From positions 49,500,001 through 49,564,000 of the forward strand of contig NC_073358.2 of the NCBI RefSeq assembly GCF_027580225.2: a stretch of DNA of 64,000 nucleotides, in the 5' to 3' direction. The stretch comes from Misgurnus anguillicaudatus (lineage: Eukaryota; Chordata; Actinopteri; Cypriniformes; Cobitidae). The number at the start of each line of letters is the position of its first letter. The stretch's first letter is position 1. Shown here piece after piece: positions 32,038 through 46,300 of this stretch. The notes beneath the pieces are model-generated. The model was not told the origin of the DNA, did not search any database, and worked only from the letters and a program-made list of their open reading frames with translations. A program made the position numbers and the translations under genes.

Positions 32038-34319
32038 ATGTCGGACATTATCTGTCAGTGGCTGAATGCCGACGTGCGGCTGTCAAAAGTCGTCGGTGAG
32101 TGTATATGTTGTGTAATATCTGTTAGCAATAGAGTTATTATAAATATGTTATTAACATGGTGAGTGTTTGATGTTAATCTTTACCATCACAGAGCCGTTT
32201 TCACTGAGCAAGGATTTTGCAAACGGATATCTTATCGGAGAGATTCTGTACAAATTTGAGCTGCAAGATGATTTCCATCTCTTTTCAAAACACAGGTAAA
32301 ACTATCGAACACATCCTTTCAAAATAAAAAACAGAGAGTTTTTTTATTTAAATATTTATTTATACATTATATTTACATTTGCTAAACATGCATATATGCT
32401 TTACATTTGCATACGTATATAGTGAATGTTTATGAAGAGTTTCGTTTTTTGGTTGTGCATTCCAATTAATATCAATTCAACTACAGTTGGCTAGCACCAT
32501 AAAACAAAATAATAACATGATAACATAATAATAAACATGTTTTGACAAAAACATAAAAATGGATTTATCTCGTTTTGCAACGAAACTCTTCATATTGAAA
32601 TGTAATAATATAACTACGTAAATGAACAAACTTTAACCAACCAACATTTCTACAGCATTTATTCATCTTAATTAATTTCCTAATACATTTTTTAAATTAA
32701 AAGTATATCTTTGTTAACATTAGTTAATGCACAAAGATTTAACATAAACAAATAACTGTATTTGTGTTACCTAAACAAAAAGGTAATACGCCAACTATTA
32801 ATTTACATTGCAAAATTTTTTTATTTTTTTTATCTTGGTGTTATTTTATGTAGGTTATAGCTAATCGGTCCTACTGTAGATGCTGGGGGCCCTAAGAAAA
32901 TCTTTGCGAGGGACCCCCTGTCAGTGCATTTATAAAACCCATTCATTGTTTCTGCTTAACCTAGGTAGTTGTTAACTAACCACATATCTTGTATTGTCTT
33001 ACAGCTGTATATTATTGCCATATGGACATTTGACACTCACTTCTGACAGATAAATGAATACTTGCTGATTATACCACGAAACATGCATTAGCTATAGCTG
33101 TTTTGATTCAATATGTGTTGTAAGCTCTAAAAATAAAGCTGATTTATATGTAAATTCATGTAATGATTCGGTAGTAGTAGCCTAATACTCATCACCTGAT
33201 AAGTGGCTATTAAGAGTACTATATTACTACAGTAAAAGTTTGATTTTGAGTGTGTTTGCGCCCCCCCAATTTTTTTTAGCACCAGCCGCCACTGGTAATG
33301 AATCAAATTAAATACAAATATATCATTTTAATACAGTAAGAGTTAAAAAATTACCCATTTACCAAACCCAAACAAGCTGAAAGACAAACACATTAAAGTG
33401 CATAAATGTGGTTTACTATATTTAATGACATTCATTAATTAGTTACTGAAAAATACTTATCATAAAGTGCAAACAAAACAATTTGGATTTGTATTAGAGT
33501 ATTATTTTGAACATATTACACTGCTTTGTTTGGCAATACTAGCAAGACTTTAAAATATTACAAACACATTCCTCTCATGTTCCCTTGCTTCACGTCTTTT
33601 GCGTTTTTTTTCTGCTTCTGACGAAAAGTGGGCATATGATATGCGCATCCCTAGCACATCACTCTCCTGCTTCATGTCACATACTGTATTGCATTTTGTA
33701 ATTAAATATTTTTAAAAATCTGAGTGTTTGCTTATTATTAAAATTATAGCATTTTGTTTACATTAAACATAATAATCATTAATGGTATTTAAATTATTTT
33801 GAGATAAAGGCGAGGCCCCCTAGTGGTGTGGGGGCCCTATGCAACTTGCGTAATTTGCATATAGGAAGGACCGGCACTGAACTGACAACTTATGTGAATA
33901 AACCTTACTGTATGTTATTGATATTTTTTGTGAAAGAGTTTTATTTATCCAGGTAGACAAAAATATTCCTACACCCTTTATCCCAAAACTCATATTTATC
34001 ACATTAATCAAATGTCCTAATCATTACTCTGTGCTTTTTTTTCCTGTGGCCCTTGATCTTCCACAGTACGGAGAACGCAAAGCTCAACAACTTCACCCGT
34101 ATCAAGCACACGTTGCAGCTCTTGGGTGTTCACTTTGACCTCAACATGGCCAAATCCATCATGGAGGGCAAGCAGGGGGCAGCACCACATCTTCTCTACC
34201 AGCTTTACATTGTACTGGAGAAGAAGAAAAGGTCAGGACTCACCGCCACTGCCATTGAGGTCATGCAGCCCGCGGCCAAAGCTCGGCTACATCGCGTAGA
34301 AAAGCACATCTATACGGAG
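32038..34319 (+). CDS. spef2: spef2 coding exons 1-3: CH-like domain
   Basis: Exons 32038-32095, 32193-32295 and 34067-34319. They encode the N-terminal calponin-homology-like domain of the SPEF family: FANGYLIGEILYKFELQDDF, then KLNNFTRIKHTLQLLGVHFD and LLYQLYIVLEKKKRSGLT, each with a close counterpart in human SPEF2. Phases are 1, 2, 0. Confidence 0.95.
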
Positions 34320-37300
34320 GTGATGTTACATTACAAATTCATAGAAGGTCAGAGGTCAAGGTCTTGTGCCACTTGTGGCACCATATAAAAATAATAAATT
34401 GTTATAATTGTTTTCCACCAAGGTAAAAAAAGAATGATGCCACAGGGATGCCATAAAAGATCCAGTTTTGGTAGAAACATAGAAGCATTAACATAGGAAC
34501 ACTTAAAGGATTACTCCACTTTCATAAAAAATCTGATCATTTACTCACCCCCATGTCATCCAAGATGTTTATGTTCAGTCGGGAAGAAGGAAAGGAAAAC
34601 ATTCCAGGATTTTTCTCCATATAGTGGACTTTAGTGGACCTCAACAGTTTACAGTTTCATTGCAGCTTCAAAGGGCTCTAAACGATCCCAACTGGGGCAT
34701 AAGGGTCTTATTTAACAAAACGATCATCATTTTCGCCAAAAAAATAAATACTTCTTAACCACAACTTCACTGCTTGCACTACCCTTGTGATGCACTAGCG
34801 TGACCTTATGTATTACGTAATCACGGGGAAAGGTCACGCATGACATAGGCTATGCGAAACTACCACTCCAGTGTTAACAAGTGTAGAGAAAGAGGACTGT
34901 TCCGATTTTATTTATATACTAATTAGTGTCTTTGTGTCAGTTTATTGTTTAAAATGGTCCACAAGTGTGCGTTTCACATATGTAACGCTGACCTATTGCC
35001 GTGATACGCAATACGCAAGGTCACGCTGGCACATCACACAGCTAGTGCAATACGAGAAGTTGTGGTTTAAAAGCATTTTTTTTTGGGGGGGGGGGCGAAA
35101 ATAACGATCCTTTTGCTAGACAAGACCCCCACGCCCGGGTTACGATCCTCTAGCATCCTTTGAAGCTGCAATGAAACTGTAAACTGTCGAGGTCCACTAT
35201 ACGGAGAAAAATCCTGGAATGTCATGTTAAAGGTTCTTTATGGAACCACACAGCTAGAAATGGTTCTTCTTTGGCATTGTGTGGCACCTTTATTTTTAAG
35301 TTTGCATTTCGGAAAAACAGTTTTTGTGAGCCTCCAACTGTATCTGGTTACTGTACCAACTGTATGTCCCGCAGCGTTTGAAGACAGTGGTGAAGCGTGA
35401 AACGGATCTGAAGATGCAGCAGATCGCAAAGCGTTATCATAAAAGAGGGCAGGAAGTGTACAATCAGTCGGTCATGAATGAACTCCTGCAGGAAAAAGAG
35501 CGAATCAGACAGCAGGAGGAGAGAAGATTGAAGGAGATTGAAAAGGTGATGACTTGTACTACTGTATTATACCACAAGAAAAAACATCCTTAAAGCTCAC
35601 GTAACACACGCTGTTTCTGCATTTCTGATATTAATCTGGAGTACCTATGGAGTAGTATGACATCCTTTATATCTCTGAAGAGTCTTTAGTTTAATCAGAT
35701 TTATAAAAGAAAGATTAGCTTTACCGAATCTTTCCGATAACGTACGAAAAAATGAAGAAGGAGGAGTTATAACACGGGAGGAGCGAGTACGAGTCATACA
35801 ACACTATACAGCACTGTTTTAACTTATGATTCACTACATGTTCGTGTCATTTATATAATATACACGCGCCTATTTCCAACATAAGACAGAAGTCTTACTT
35901 ACCACGTGTAACTCGTCATGACCCGGTTCTGAAAATCCACCGCATCAAACACACACGCAAAACTCCGCTGCTAATCCGGATAATAAACTATATCCATTGT
36001 TTCCGTAAGGCTGGATGTCTTCTCCTTACATCCAAAAACACACTTCTTGTTGTGCCATTGTTGACTTTTGAAATTAAACAAAGCTGAGTAGCGTGATAAG
36101 CTGTTAGCAAGCTCTAACGTCTCCCGCTGACTGACGGCTGGGCGGGGTTTTCCGGGGGAAGTTTTCCGGCGGAAGCCCATATAAAGAAGTGATACGTATC
36201 GAAAACCCCTGAAACGTCAGTTAGAACCGTAATCGAAAAAAATTAGCCGAAACTTGTACGAACCCTGGCGAAGTGCATTCGGCACAGAAATACTCTGAAA
36301 CACGCCCAACTGCATTTTTGACACTTTGCCTACGTTTAGCATAAGGAAACAACTCTATAACTGTGTTAATAAGTCAGAATGCTTGAAATACCATTAAACC
36401 CCCCCTTTAAAGGGGACATATCATGAAAATCTGACTTTTTCCATGTTTAAGTGCTATAATTGGGTCCCCAGTGCTTCTATCAACCTAGAAAATGTGAAAA
36501 AGATCAACCCAGTAACATTCTCTGCAAGCATGTGAAACAATAGGTCATTGACATTTGGCTCCCCTTGTGATGTCAGAAGGGGATAATACCGCCCCTTAAT
36601 CTGCACTATCCAATCACGGCACTGCCCTTTAGTGCAGATATCTGCTCAATTGCATTTAAAAGGACACACCCTACAAAGTGGCAGTTTTAAAATGCTATAA
36701 TAAATTATATATATGATATTTTGAGCTTAAACTTCACATACGTACTCTGGAGACACCATTGATTTATTTGGGATCTTAAAAAAAGTCTTGTGAAATGTCT
36801 CTTTTAACAAGTACATTTTCAGTATTTAGATATCTAAGATTTCTCCCAAAAATTTGTAAATGTTCTGACTCCATCTGAATGTCCTGTACTGATTGTTAGC
36901 TGGTGATTTAGTACGTTGAGGTGTTGAGACGGTTGTGATGTTTGTTAGCACCGGCAGATGCGCAGACAGCAGCAGGAGATGATGATCCAGATTAAATCGG
37001 CTGTGGTTCAGATCCCAAAGCCTCCACACGCTCGTTCATCCAGAGGTCTGCAGAAACACCAGCAGGTTCGCAAACAACAGGAGGTTCAGGTAAACTGTTT
37101 TCAGTTTTAACTTGTTTTATTTAAGCAAAACACTTGGTTTTATATGACTGAGCCAACCTGGATTACACCAACCAGAGTAATTCTAAAAGATGTGATTAGA
37201 TACTGTAGCTCCTTACACTCCTTACACGCTTTTCAGCATGTTCGCCGTGATTTAGCCCAGTTTGAGCAGAACCAGAAAGTGATTTCCCCTGATGGAGATG

Positions 37301-40300
37301 CCGCTTTACTCTACAGGTGTGTTTCCATTGTGCACAAAGACATAAAACAGTGGCAGACGCCCTTATTATTAGAGTCTATTATTAAAGGATTACTCCACTT
37401 GGTAAAAAATACCGATAATTTACTTACCCCCATGTCATTCAAGATGTTTATGTCTTTCTTTGTTCAGTCAAGAAGAAATTAAGTTTTTTGAAGAACGCAT
37501 TCCAGGATTTTTCTCCATATAGTGGACTTTAGTGGATCTTAATGGTTTACAGTTTCAATGCAGCTTCAAAGGACTCTAAACGATCCCAAACAAGTGATAA
37601 GGGTCTTATGTAGGGAAACGATTGTCATTTTCGAAAAAAAAAAAAATTTAAGCCACAGGTTCTTGGTTTGCACTAGCCGTGTGATGCTCCAGCGCAACCT
37701 TATGTATTACGTAATCACGTCGAAAGGTCACACTCACTGCAAAAAATGATTTTCAAGAAAAAAAATTCTTAGTATTTTTCTTGTTTTCAGTAAAAATTTC
37801 TAAAAATTCGTAAATTAAGATTTTTCTTGATGAGCAAAATGACCCAAGAAAATAAGTCTAGTTTTTAGACCAAGAATATCAAATTTGGGTGATTTTGTGC
37901 ATAAAACTAGCAAAAACATCTGCCAAAGCGGTAAGCAAAAAATCTTGAACATTTTTCTTAAACACTACATTCAAGAAAAATTCAAGAAAAATTTGCTTAC
38001 CCCATTGGTAGATTTTTTGCTTGTTTTCTGCACAAAATCACTTACATTTTATATTTTGGTAAACACTAGACTTATTTTCTTGGGTTGTTTTGCTCATGAG
38101 CTTAATTTAAGAATTTTTAGATACTTTTACTGAGAACAAGACAAAAATACTAAGAATTTTTTTCTTAAAAATATTTTTTTGCAGTGTGGAGAAAAATCCT
38201 GAAATGTTTTCTTCGAAAAACCAATTTTTTTGACTACAGAAAGAAAGAAAAAAAAAACATAAACATTTTGGATGACATTATCAGAATAATTTTTTAAAAA
38301 AGTGTATTTTTTATTGAATATTCCTTTAATTGTAATATTGGTAAATATCTCACCATTGTGTGTTTGGTTTAACTGCTTTGAAATGTAACAGACTTGTATT
38401 TATATGCAGTCATGTGACTCAACCAATGAATGCAGATGAGAAGGAACAGTGGAACAGAGAATACATCGAAGACATCCGCCTGCGTCTAATGGAGGACACG
38501 GCTGCGCGAGAGCAGCGAGAAATGCGCAGACGACGCGCCCTGATGGAGCAACTCAAAGCCCATGAAGCTCAGCAGGTCATGAGAGGACTCTACGCTTTGC
38601 TTTTTTACTCTCTTACCTCTCCGTTGCGTTCCATCTTTTGCTTTTTTCCAAAAGTGTTGATGTTGTTTCTACAGGAGGCATTACGAGAAGAACAGATGGT
38701 GAATCGATTGATGCGTCAGACGCAGCATGAGAAGAGGATTGCCGTCCAGCTGATGCAAATCAAACAGCAAAAAGAAGTACTGCGTCAAAACCGCATCTTC
38801 CAGGAGACACAATACCAGGAACGAAGACTTCGAGACTTCCAAGAAGCCCTGGATAGAGAAGCAGTAAGAGAGCACGCACAAAAATACCAAAAACGAATGT
38901 AATTTTATGAAAGAGTGGTCCATGAAGTATCTGAGATAGTTTCTGTTACTCTTCAGGTTCTGGCACGGCAGGAGCGTCTGGAGCGCAGCGAGGAGATTAG
39001 GATTGAACATGAACGAAACAAGCGCCTCGCTGCTGAACGCGCACACGCCCGCTATCGCAAACGCTTAGACATCTGCAGAGGAATTCTGGGACAGATTGTT
39101 GATCTGGCCACCAAAGTTGGAGAATATCGACTCCTCACAGACAAGTATTTATGTCCTGATCACCCTGATGAACAAATAGTGTCTGATTTTAAATGTCACA
39201 TAACCGATGTTTCTGCTAATGTCATACCTATAGAGTAGTATTGCATCCTTTATATATCCCAAGAGTCTTTAATTTTATCGGATTTATAAAAGACAGCTCT
39301 ACCGCTAGTTACAGAAAAAAACTGAAAAAAACGTTTTTGCTTGTTTTATGCACAAAATCACTTAAATTTGATATTTTTGGTCTAAAAACTAGACTTATTT
39401 TCTTGGGTCGTTTTGCTCATCTTAATTTAAGAATTTTTAGATATTTTTACTGAAAACAAGACAAAAAAAAACAGAATTTTTTTTCTTAAATAAATTTTTG
39501 CAGTGTAAAGTTTATATATTTTGTCTAAATGCTACACTGCAAAAAACTATTTTAAGAAAAAAATTCTTAGTATTTTTGTCTTGTTTTCAGTAAAAATATC
39601 TAAAAATTCTTAAATTAAGATGATTTTTCTTGATGAGCAAAACGACAAGAAAATAAGTCCAGTTTTCAGACCAAACACATCAAATTCAAGTGACCTTGTG
39701 CATAAAACAAGCAAAAAAAATTTGCTAATGGGGTAAACAAAAAAATCTTAAACATTTTCCTTAAACACCAAATTCAAGAAAAAATCAATTTTGCTTGTTT
39801 TATATGCAAAAAATCACTTACACTTGATACTTATTTTCTTGGGTCATTTTGCTCATCAAGAAAAAGAATCTTAATTTAAGAATTTTTAGATATTTTTACT
39901 GAAAACAATACAAAAATACTAATTAATAAAGTTATTTTTTGCAATGCATTTCAACGAAATTAAGTGTTAAACAAACAAGCATAATTCCACTGCTACCCCG
40001 GATAAACAAACTATTTCCATTGATCCTATAATGCTGGCTTCTTTGGAAAGCTGAACAATCTTGAAATTTCCCTCACAAACAACAACACACTTTTTTGGCG
40101 AGGCTGATTTCATGTCAGCTCTTGGTTGGTGTGTACGTGCGCTGTTCCGGTTGAAATGCCCATATAAGGACTACATTTGTACTCCCGGGACTCGTTACCA
40201 GGCATGGATTAACGCACGGGCCTACTGGGCACTTGCCCAGGGCACTGGGCCAGCAGGGGGCCCTGTCAAATTTACTGTGTCTATTCTTTTCAAGTAAATA

Positions 40301-43300
40301 TTTTAATTTTATTTTCAGTAAAATTTTGTTAAATATTGAGTAGTAAATAAATCAAATAAATAATTTTAATGAATTGCTGCGCTGTTGAAAGGGACATCTA
40401 GAGGCGAGTGAAAAGCATTGTGAAATATAAAAGTCACGCGTAGAAGACGGTTACTCAAACCAAAACAAAAATTAGTTTAAAACCACAACCAAGGGGATCA
40501 ATTAAAAGAAAGCACAAAAGGACAGCTTTTCCTCAACATGCTAGTCAGCAGTTGTGAAGGGGAATGTTCATTTTCTCTAATGGCAAGAGTAAAAAACGAA
40601 CTAAGAAGCAAAATGTGTCAAGGACGTCTTTAATGGCCATTGAATGCGATCTTGTGAGGGAACTGGATTTTGATGATGTGGTGGAAGCGCTTTCTCTGAG
40701 GAAAACGAGAAAGATACCCCTCAGCTAAGGTAAATTTAAACCAACTTTTTTTTTAAACTAACTTTTTTGTTCTAAGCTAGGGGCTGGACACACCAAAGCT
40801 TTTATGCCCGCGGCAGGCGCATGTTTTCAATTGATTCCAATTTTCAAATAAGCAAGCAGCTAGCGGGTTTTTTCCGCGCTGAAAACCAGCGCTCTGGGTT
40901 TTATTTGCGCTCAGCGCTGAGCATCGAGAGTTAAAAAATATTCAACTTTGAGTGAAAAGCTCCGCTCGTCTTTTTGGAGTATGTTGTACAGTATGTTGAC
41001 AGATTCTGGTGAGATATAAATAAACCAATTTGTGGTTTGAAAGTACAGAATATTGTGTGCATTCTCTCCCCGCGTATTAGTGCCATTGTTAATCCTGTAT
41101 GATGGGGCATACAGGCAGAGGGGAACCAACACCTGAGCCCTGTGCATACAGGTGCAACGCTGTTGCCCAAAAAATTGGTAAAGGGGGCCTTTGAGACATC
41201 TGTGCCCAGGGCACATCATCGCCATAATCCGTCCCTGCTCGTTACGCAACAGATTCATAGTCGAAAAAAACTTTCAGAAACTTGGACGCAAAGCCAGACA
41301 AAGTGCATTAGACACAGAAATACTCTGACATACGTTCAAATGTTTTTTTAACCATGTTTAGCACAAGGAATCCAACTTTATAACTGTGTGTATAATTCAG
41401 AATGCATTAAATAGTTTTAGACCCCCCCTTAAATAATTTCACTGACTAAATTAGCTGTTAGATAATAATACATGAGGTGTACAAACACCTACTTTGGTTA
41501 AAATCATTGCCGGAGAGAGACCCATGAGGTGTGTTTAGATCATTCACATGCTGGTTTTGGCTGATCACCCATCAAAGCAATAATTGGTTTGACCAGCATG
41601 TGCCAGTAGCCCTTCTTTAACCAGTTTAGAGTACTAAAAGCCATTTTTCCCCACAGGGTTGTATGTACTCTAAGATATACATCCTATATAAAAAAATAAT
41701 AATTAATATGAATAATTAAAGGCGGGTTGCATGATTTTTGAAAAAAAAACGTTGGAAAAGGGAGTCGGGCCGAGTACCAAAACACAACTATAGTCAGTCA
41801 GCAGTAAGGGGCGTGTCTACTAATCAACATCGTTGCCGGGGTTGCGTATGTGTGGGGCGGGTCTATCAAAAGAAGGTCCAGATTCTTTTGGGGTAGGAGC
41901 GTGTTTGTTTAGGTGATTTCAAATGTCAACATTAACTTTCAGAGATCATGCACCCCACCTTTAAAACAAGATTTGAATTACGAATGTATATGTTTGCATT
42001 GTTTTCATGCCTTCGGCATCTGTTGTTCTTTCTTCTCTGGTCAGTCTGATACCGAGGAAGATGATGAGGGAGTGGATGGAGATGTTCCACAGTGGGAAAC
42101 CTCTGTATGAGGTGGCCGGTGTGGAACCCGTTCCTGCAGAACCCACACCAGAACAGATCATTGAACTGCAGAAGCTTCAAATACTCAATAATCAAGACTA
42201 CGATGAGTATCTGGTAAGTAATTGAGTTATGGTATAAAGTATACTTCATCTTTGATGTGGGAGTTTATGTATGACTGTGTCTTTGTGTTTGTCAACTTAG
42301 GGAATGAAGGGTGAATGGGTTTGGCCTGAAGAGGGGGAAAGTCAAGCCCCTCCTCTGAATAATGATATTCTGGATCATGTGTTGAAGCGTATGCAGAGCA
42401 TGATAAAGCCACCCATTACCAACACTCCTCCTCCTCTGTTCCCTCGATTCACAATCAGAGCGTGTGTATTAGGAAAAACCTGCACGGGAAAAACCGCCTG
42501 CCTTACCAGGATCAGCAGCGGTAGGAGCTTTACATAAACTGTATTGTAAAACAAAAAAAACTACATTTGTCTAATGAAATGCTCTGTAAAATGAGAGCGT
42601 GCCCATCCTGAATAAGAAACATTTACATTTAGTTTAGGATTCATATTTTTTTTTTAAGTTTAATTAATTAATTTGGTCTGTCTTTCTAAACCAGTTCTTG
42701 GCGTTCGTGTGCTGTCGGCCAACACTTTAATCCAGGACGTCCTCACAGCCTATCAACAGGAAAAACAGACCACGGGTCAAGACCAGATGGAGTCAGAGGT
42801 CAAGAAAGTTTACTGTACAAAATCAAAATTCTTTTTTAAAACAGAATTACTTATGATTTGTTGTTATCTCATGAAACATTTAAAGGGATAGTTCACCAAA
42901 AAATGGCAATTATGTCATCATTTACTTACTATCAAGTTGTTCCAAACCTGTATAAATTTCTTTGTTCTGCTGAATACAAATGAAGATATTTTGATAAATT
43001 TTTCAAACCAAACAAATCTGGGGCACCATTCACTTCCATAATATTATTTTATCTTACTATGTAAGTCAGGGATGGGCATCTTCGGTCCTGGAGGGCCAGC
43101 CCAGTCTCCTGAAAATGCATATAAATAGCACGAATTTAATGTAAAACTCGTGCAATACATACGCCAAATTCCACTTTGGCGTGCGTGTGATGCGTAGGTC
43201 CTTCCCATTTACTTAAACGGGGCATCTTTTTTTGTCGTTTTATTTATTGGTTTCTCAATTTTTTTGCTTTTTTTACCATTTTCGCTTGGGTTTAGGGTTA

Positions 43301-46300
43301 GAACAACTTTTTGTTATATAAAAATGACATCCAAACCCCAACTCTAACCCCAACTCCAAGCGATCATGGCTTAAATATGGACAAAAACATGGAGAAACCT
43401 GTATATTAAATAACCTCATTAAGCAAATCTAAAATCTAACCCTAAACCCAAACGAAAATGGTTTAAGAACGGAAAAAGTTTAGAAGCCAATAAATAAAAT
43501 GACAAGAAAAGAGCCCCTTTGGGTGAATGGGAGGGACTTGCGTGTCGTGTGCACGCCGGGGTGGAGTTTGGCGTGTGTGTTGCACGAGTTTTGCACTTCG
43601 TGCTATTTGTGCGCAACCTCAGGAGACTGGGTTAGGAGGGCAGAGGAAAGACATTTATAAAGGTTGGAATAACTTGAGAGTGAGTAAACGAAGACAGAAT
43701 TACAGTTTTTTGGTGAACTATACCTTACTTTTTGCTCCTTGTGTTGGGTGTATTTGATATGTTGGATGATGTGTTATGGTTTGTTTTCCAGTGGTCTTTG
43801 AAAGCACAGCGTGGAGCTGCAATAGAGAAAGTGACTAGGACAGGTAAAGCGGTTACTGATCAGATACTCGTGGACATCATGGTAGATGCTATCAGGTAAA
43901 CAAATTTGTTTCACTTTCCTCTGAAAACTAGCTGAACCTTTAATGCTCCCTGATGTAGTTTACTCCAATAAAATCCTTCCTGATTTCATCCTGCTGTGTT
44001 CTGTAGGGACGTCCCTGCTGACAGTGGTTGGGTTCTTGATGGGTTCCCCGTGAACATCACTCAGGCTATGATGTTGGAGAAAGCTCTAACCGGAGCAGAA
44101 CCGGATGAGACTCAACAAAATACACATGTAGACAAGAAGACTCCTGAAGATTCGCCACAACCATCTCCAGCTCTTGATCTAGTTGTACTGTTAGATGTTT
44201 CAGATGAACAGGTTATAGAGCGAGCATTCTCACAAGCTGGTGAGTTAATACAGACTGAACTATTAAGTATTAATTTCAGATCATTAGTTAGTTTAATATT
44301 CAATTTAAATGTATTTATATAGTGCTTTTCACAATTGCTCAATTGTTCAATTGTTTACATTAATAAACAGAAAAATCATAGGACAGCAAAAGTAGTGAAA
44401 TACAGCGGGTAAATTAAGCTGTACTAGTGAGCGAAGTATTAATGATTTAATGTACAGAAGAAAGTCTTAAGTTAAGCTGACTGTCAGCTGACTCCCTAGG
44501 GGTTGGAAAAATTCCTAGGAGAAAACCCTGTGGGGAAGAGAGACACAGACCAAGCTGATAATAAAAGAAAATGATTGCATAGACTGCATTTTAAATTCTA
44601 TATTTATAAAAAATAAAAACTAACTATACCAACTTGTACCTTGGTATAAGCAAATTATTGTTTCCTAATCTTTTTAAGTCGCTTAGGATAAAAGTATCTG
44701 CTAAATGAAAAATTGTAAATTAACCCCATAATGTTTTCTGTGTGATCTTTTCAATGGCATTGCCATCACTGTCCTCTACCAGAGGTTATATATAATAATT
44801 TTCTCTTGACTTATTAGTGGAGGAAGAAAGCAGAGACCAGGACCACAATGTTCTGGAGGAACAAAAGAGTCTGACAGCTCTCGACACATGTGATCCAGCA
44901 TCCATCTCCACTTATAAAAGTCTAGAAAGAGATCAGATAGAGCACAGGTGTGTAAATACACTGCAGACGAAGACTTTCTTAGTATTTTTGTCTTGTTTGT
45001 AGTACAAATATAATTTTTTTAAAAAAATCAAGATGTATTTTCTTGAGCAAAATTATGAAGAATAAAAGTCTAGTTTTTATACGAAAAATATAAAATTTAA
45101 GTGAATTTGTGCTTAAAACAAGCAAAAATTAAGTTGAATCAAGTGTTTATGAAAAAGTTAAGATTTGTTGTTTGTATTCTGCAAAAAATTATTTTTAAGA
45201 AAAAAATTCTTAGTATTTTTGTCTTGTTTTTGTAGTACAAATATACATATTTTTTTAAATCAAGATGTATTTTCTTGAGCAAAATGATGAAGAATATAAG
45301 TCTAGTTTTTAGACGAAAAATGTAAAATTTAAGTGAATTTGTGCTTAAAACAAGCAAAAATTAAGTTAAATCAAGTGTTTATGAAAAAGGTAAGATTTTT
45401 TTGTTTGTACACTGCAAAAAATGATTTTTAAGAAAAAAAATTCTTAGTATTTTTGTCTTGTTTGTAGTACAAATAAATATTTTTTTAAATCAAGATGTAT
45501 TTTCTTGAGCAAAATGATGAAGAATATAAGTCTAGTTTTTCGACGAAAAATATAAAATTTAAGTGAATTTGTGCTTAAAACAAACAAAAATTAAGTTGAA
45601 TCAAGTGTTTATGAAAAAGTTAAGATTTTTTTTGTTTGTATACTGCAAAAAATGATTTTTAAGAAAAAAAATCTTAGTGTTTTTGTCTTGTTTGTAGTAC
45701 AAATCTAATTTTTTTTAAATCAAGATGTATTTTCTTGAGCAAAATGATGAAGAATATAAGTCTAGTTTTTCCGACGAAAAATATAAAATTTAAGTGAATT
45801 TGTGCTTAAAACAAACAAAAATTGAGTTGAATCAAGTGTTTATGAAAAAGTTAAGATTTTTTAGTTTGTATACTGCAAAAAATGATTTTTAAGAAAAAAA
45901 TTCTTAGTATTTTTGTCTTGTTTGTAGTACAAATATAATTTTTTTAAAATCAAGATGTATTTTCTTGAGCAAAATGATGAAGAATATAAGTCTAGTTTTT
46001 CGACGAAAAATATAAAATTTAAGTGAATTGTGCTTAAAACAAACAAAAATTAAGTTGAATCAAGTGTTTATGAAAAAGTTAAGATTTTTTTGTTTGTATA
46101 CTGCAAAAAATGATTTTTAAGGAAAAAAAATCTTAGTATTTTTGTCTTGTTTGTAGTACAAATATATATTTTTTTAAATCAAGATGTATTTTCTTGAGCA
46201 AAATGATGAAGAATATAAGTCTAGTTTTTCAACGAAAAATATACAATTTAAGTGAATTTGTGCTTAAAACAAGCTAAAATTAAGTTGAATCAAGTGTTTA

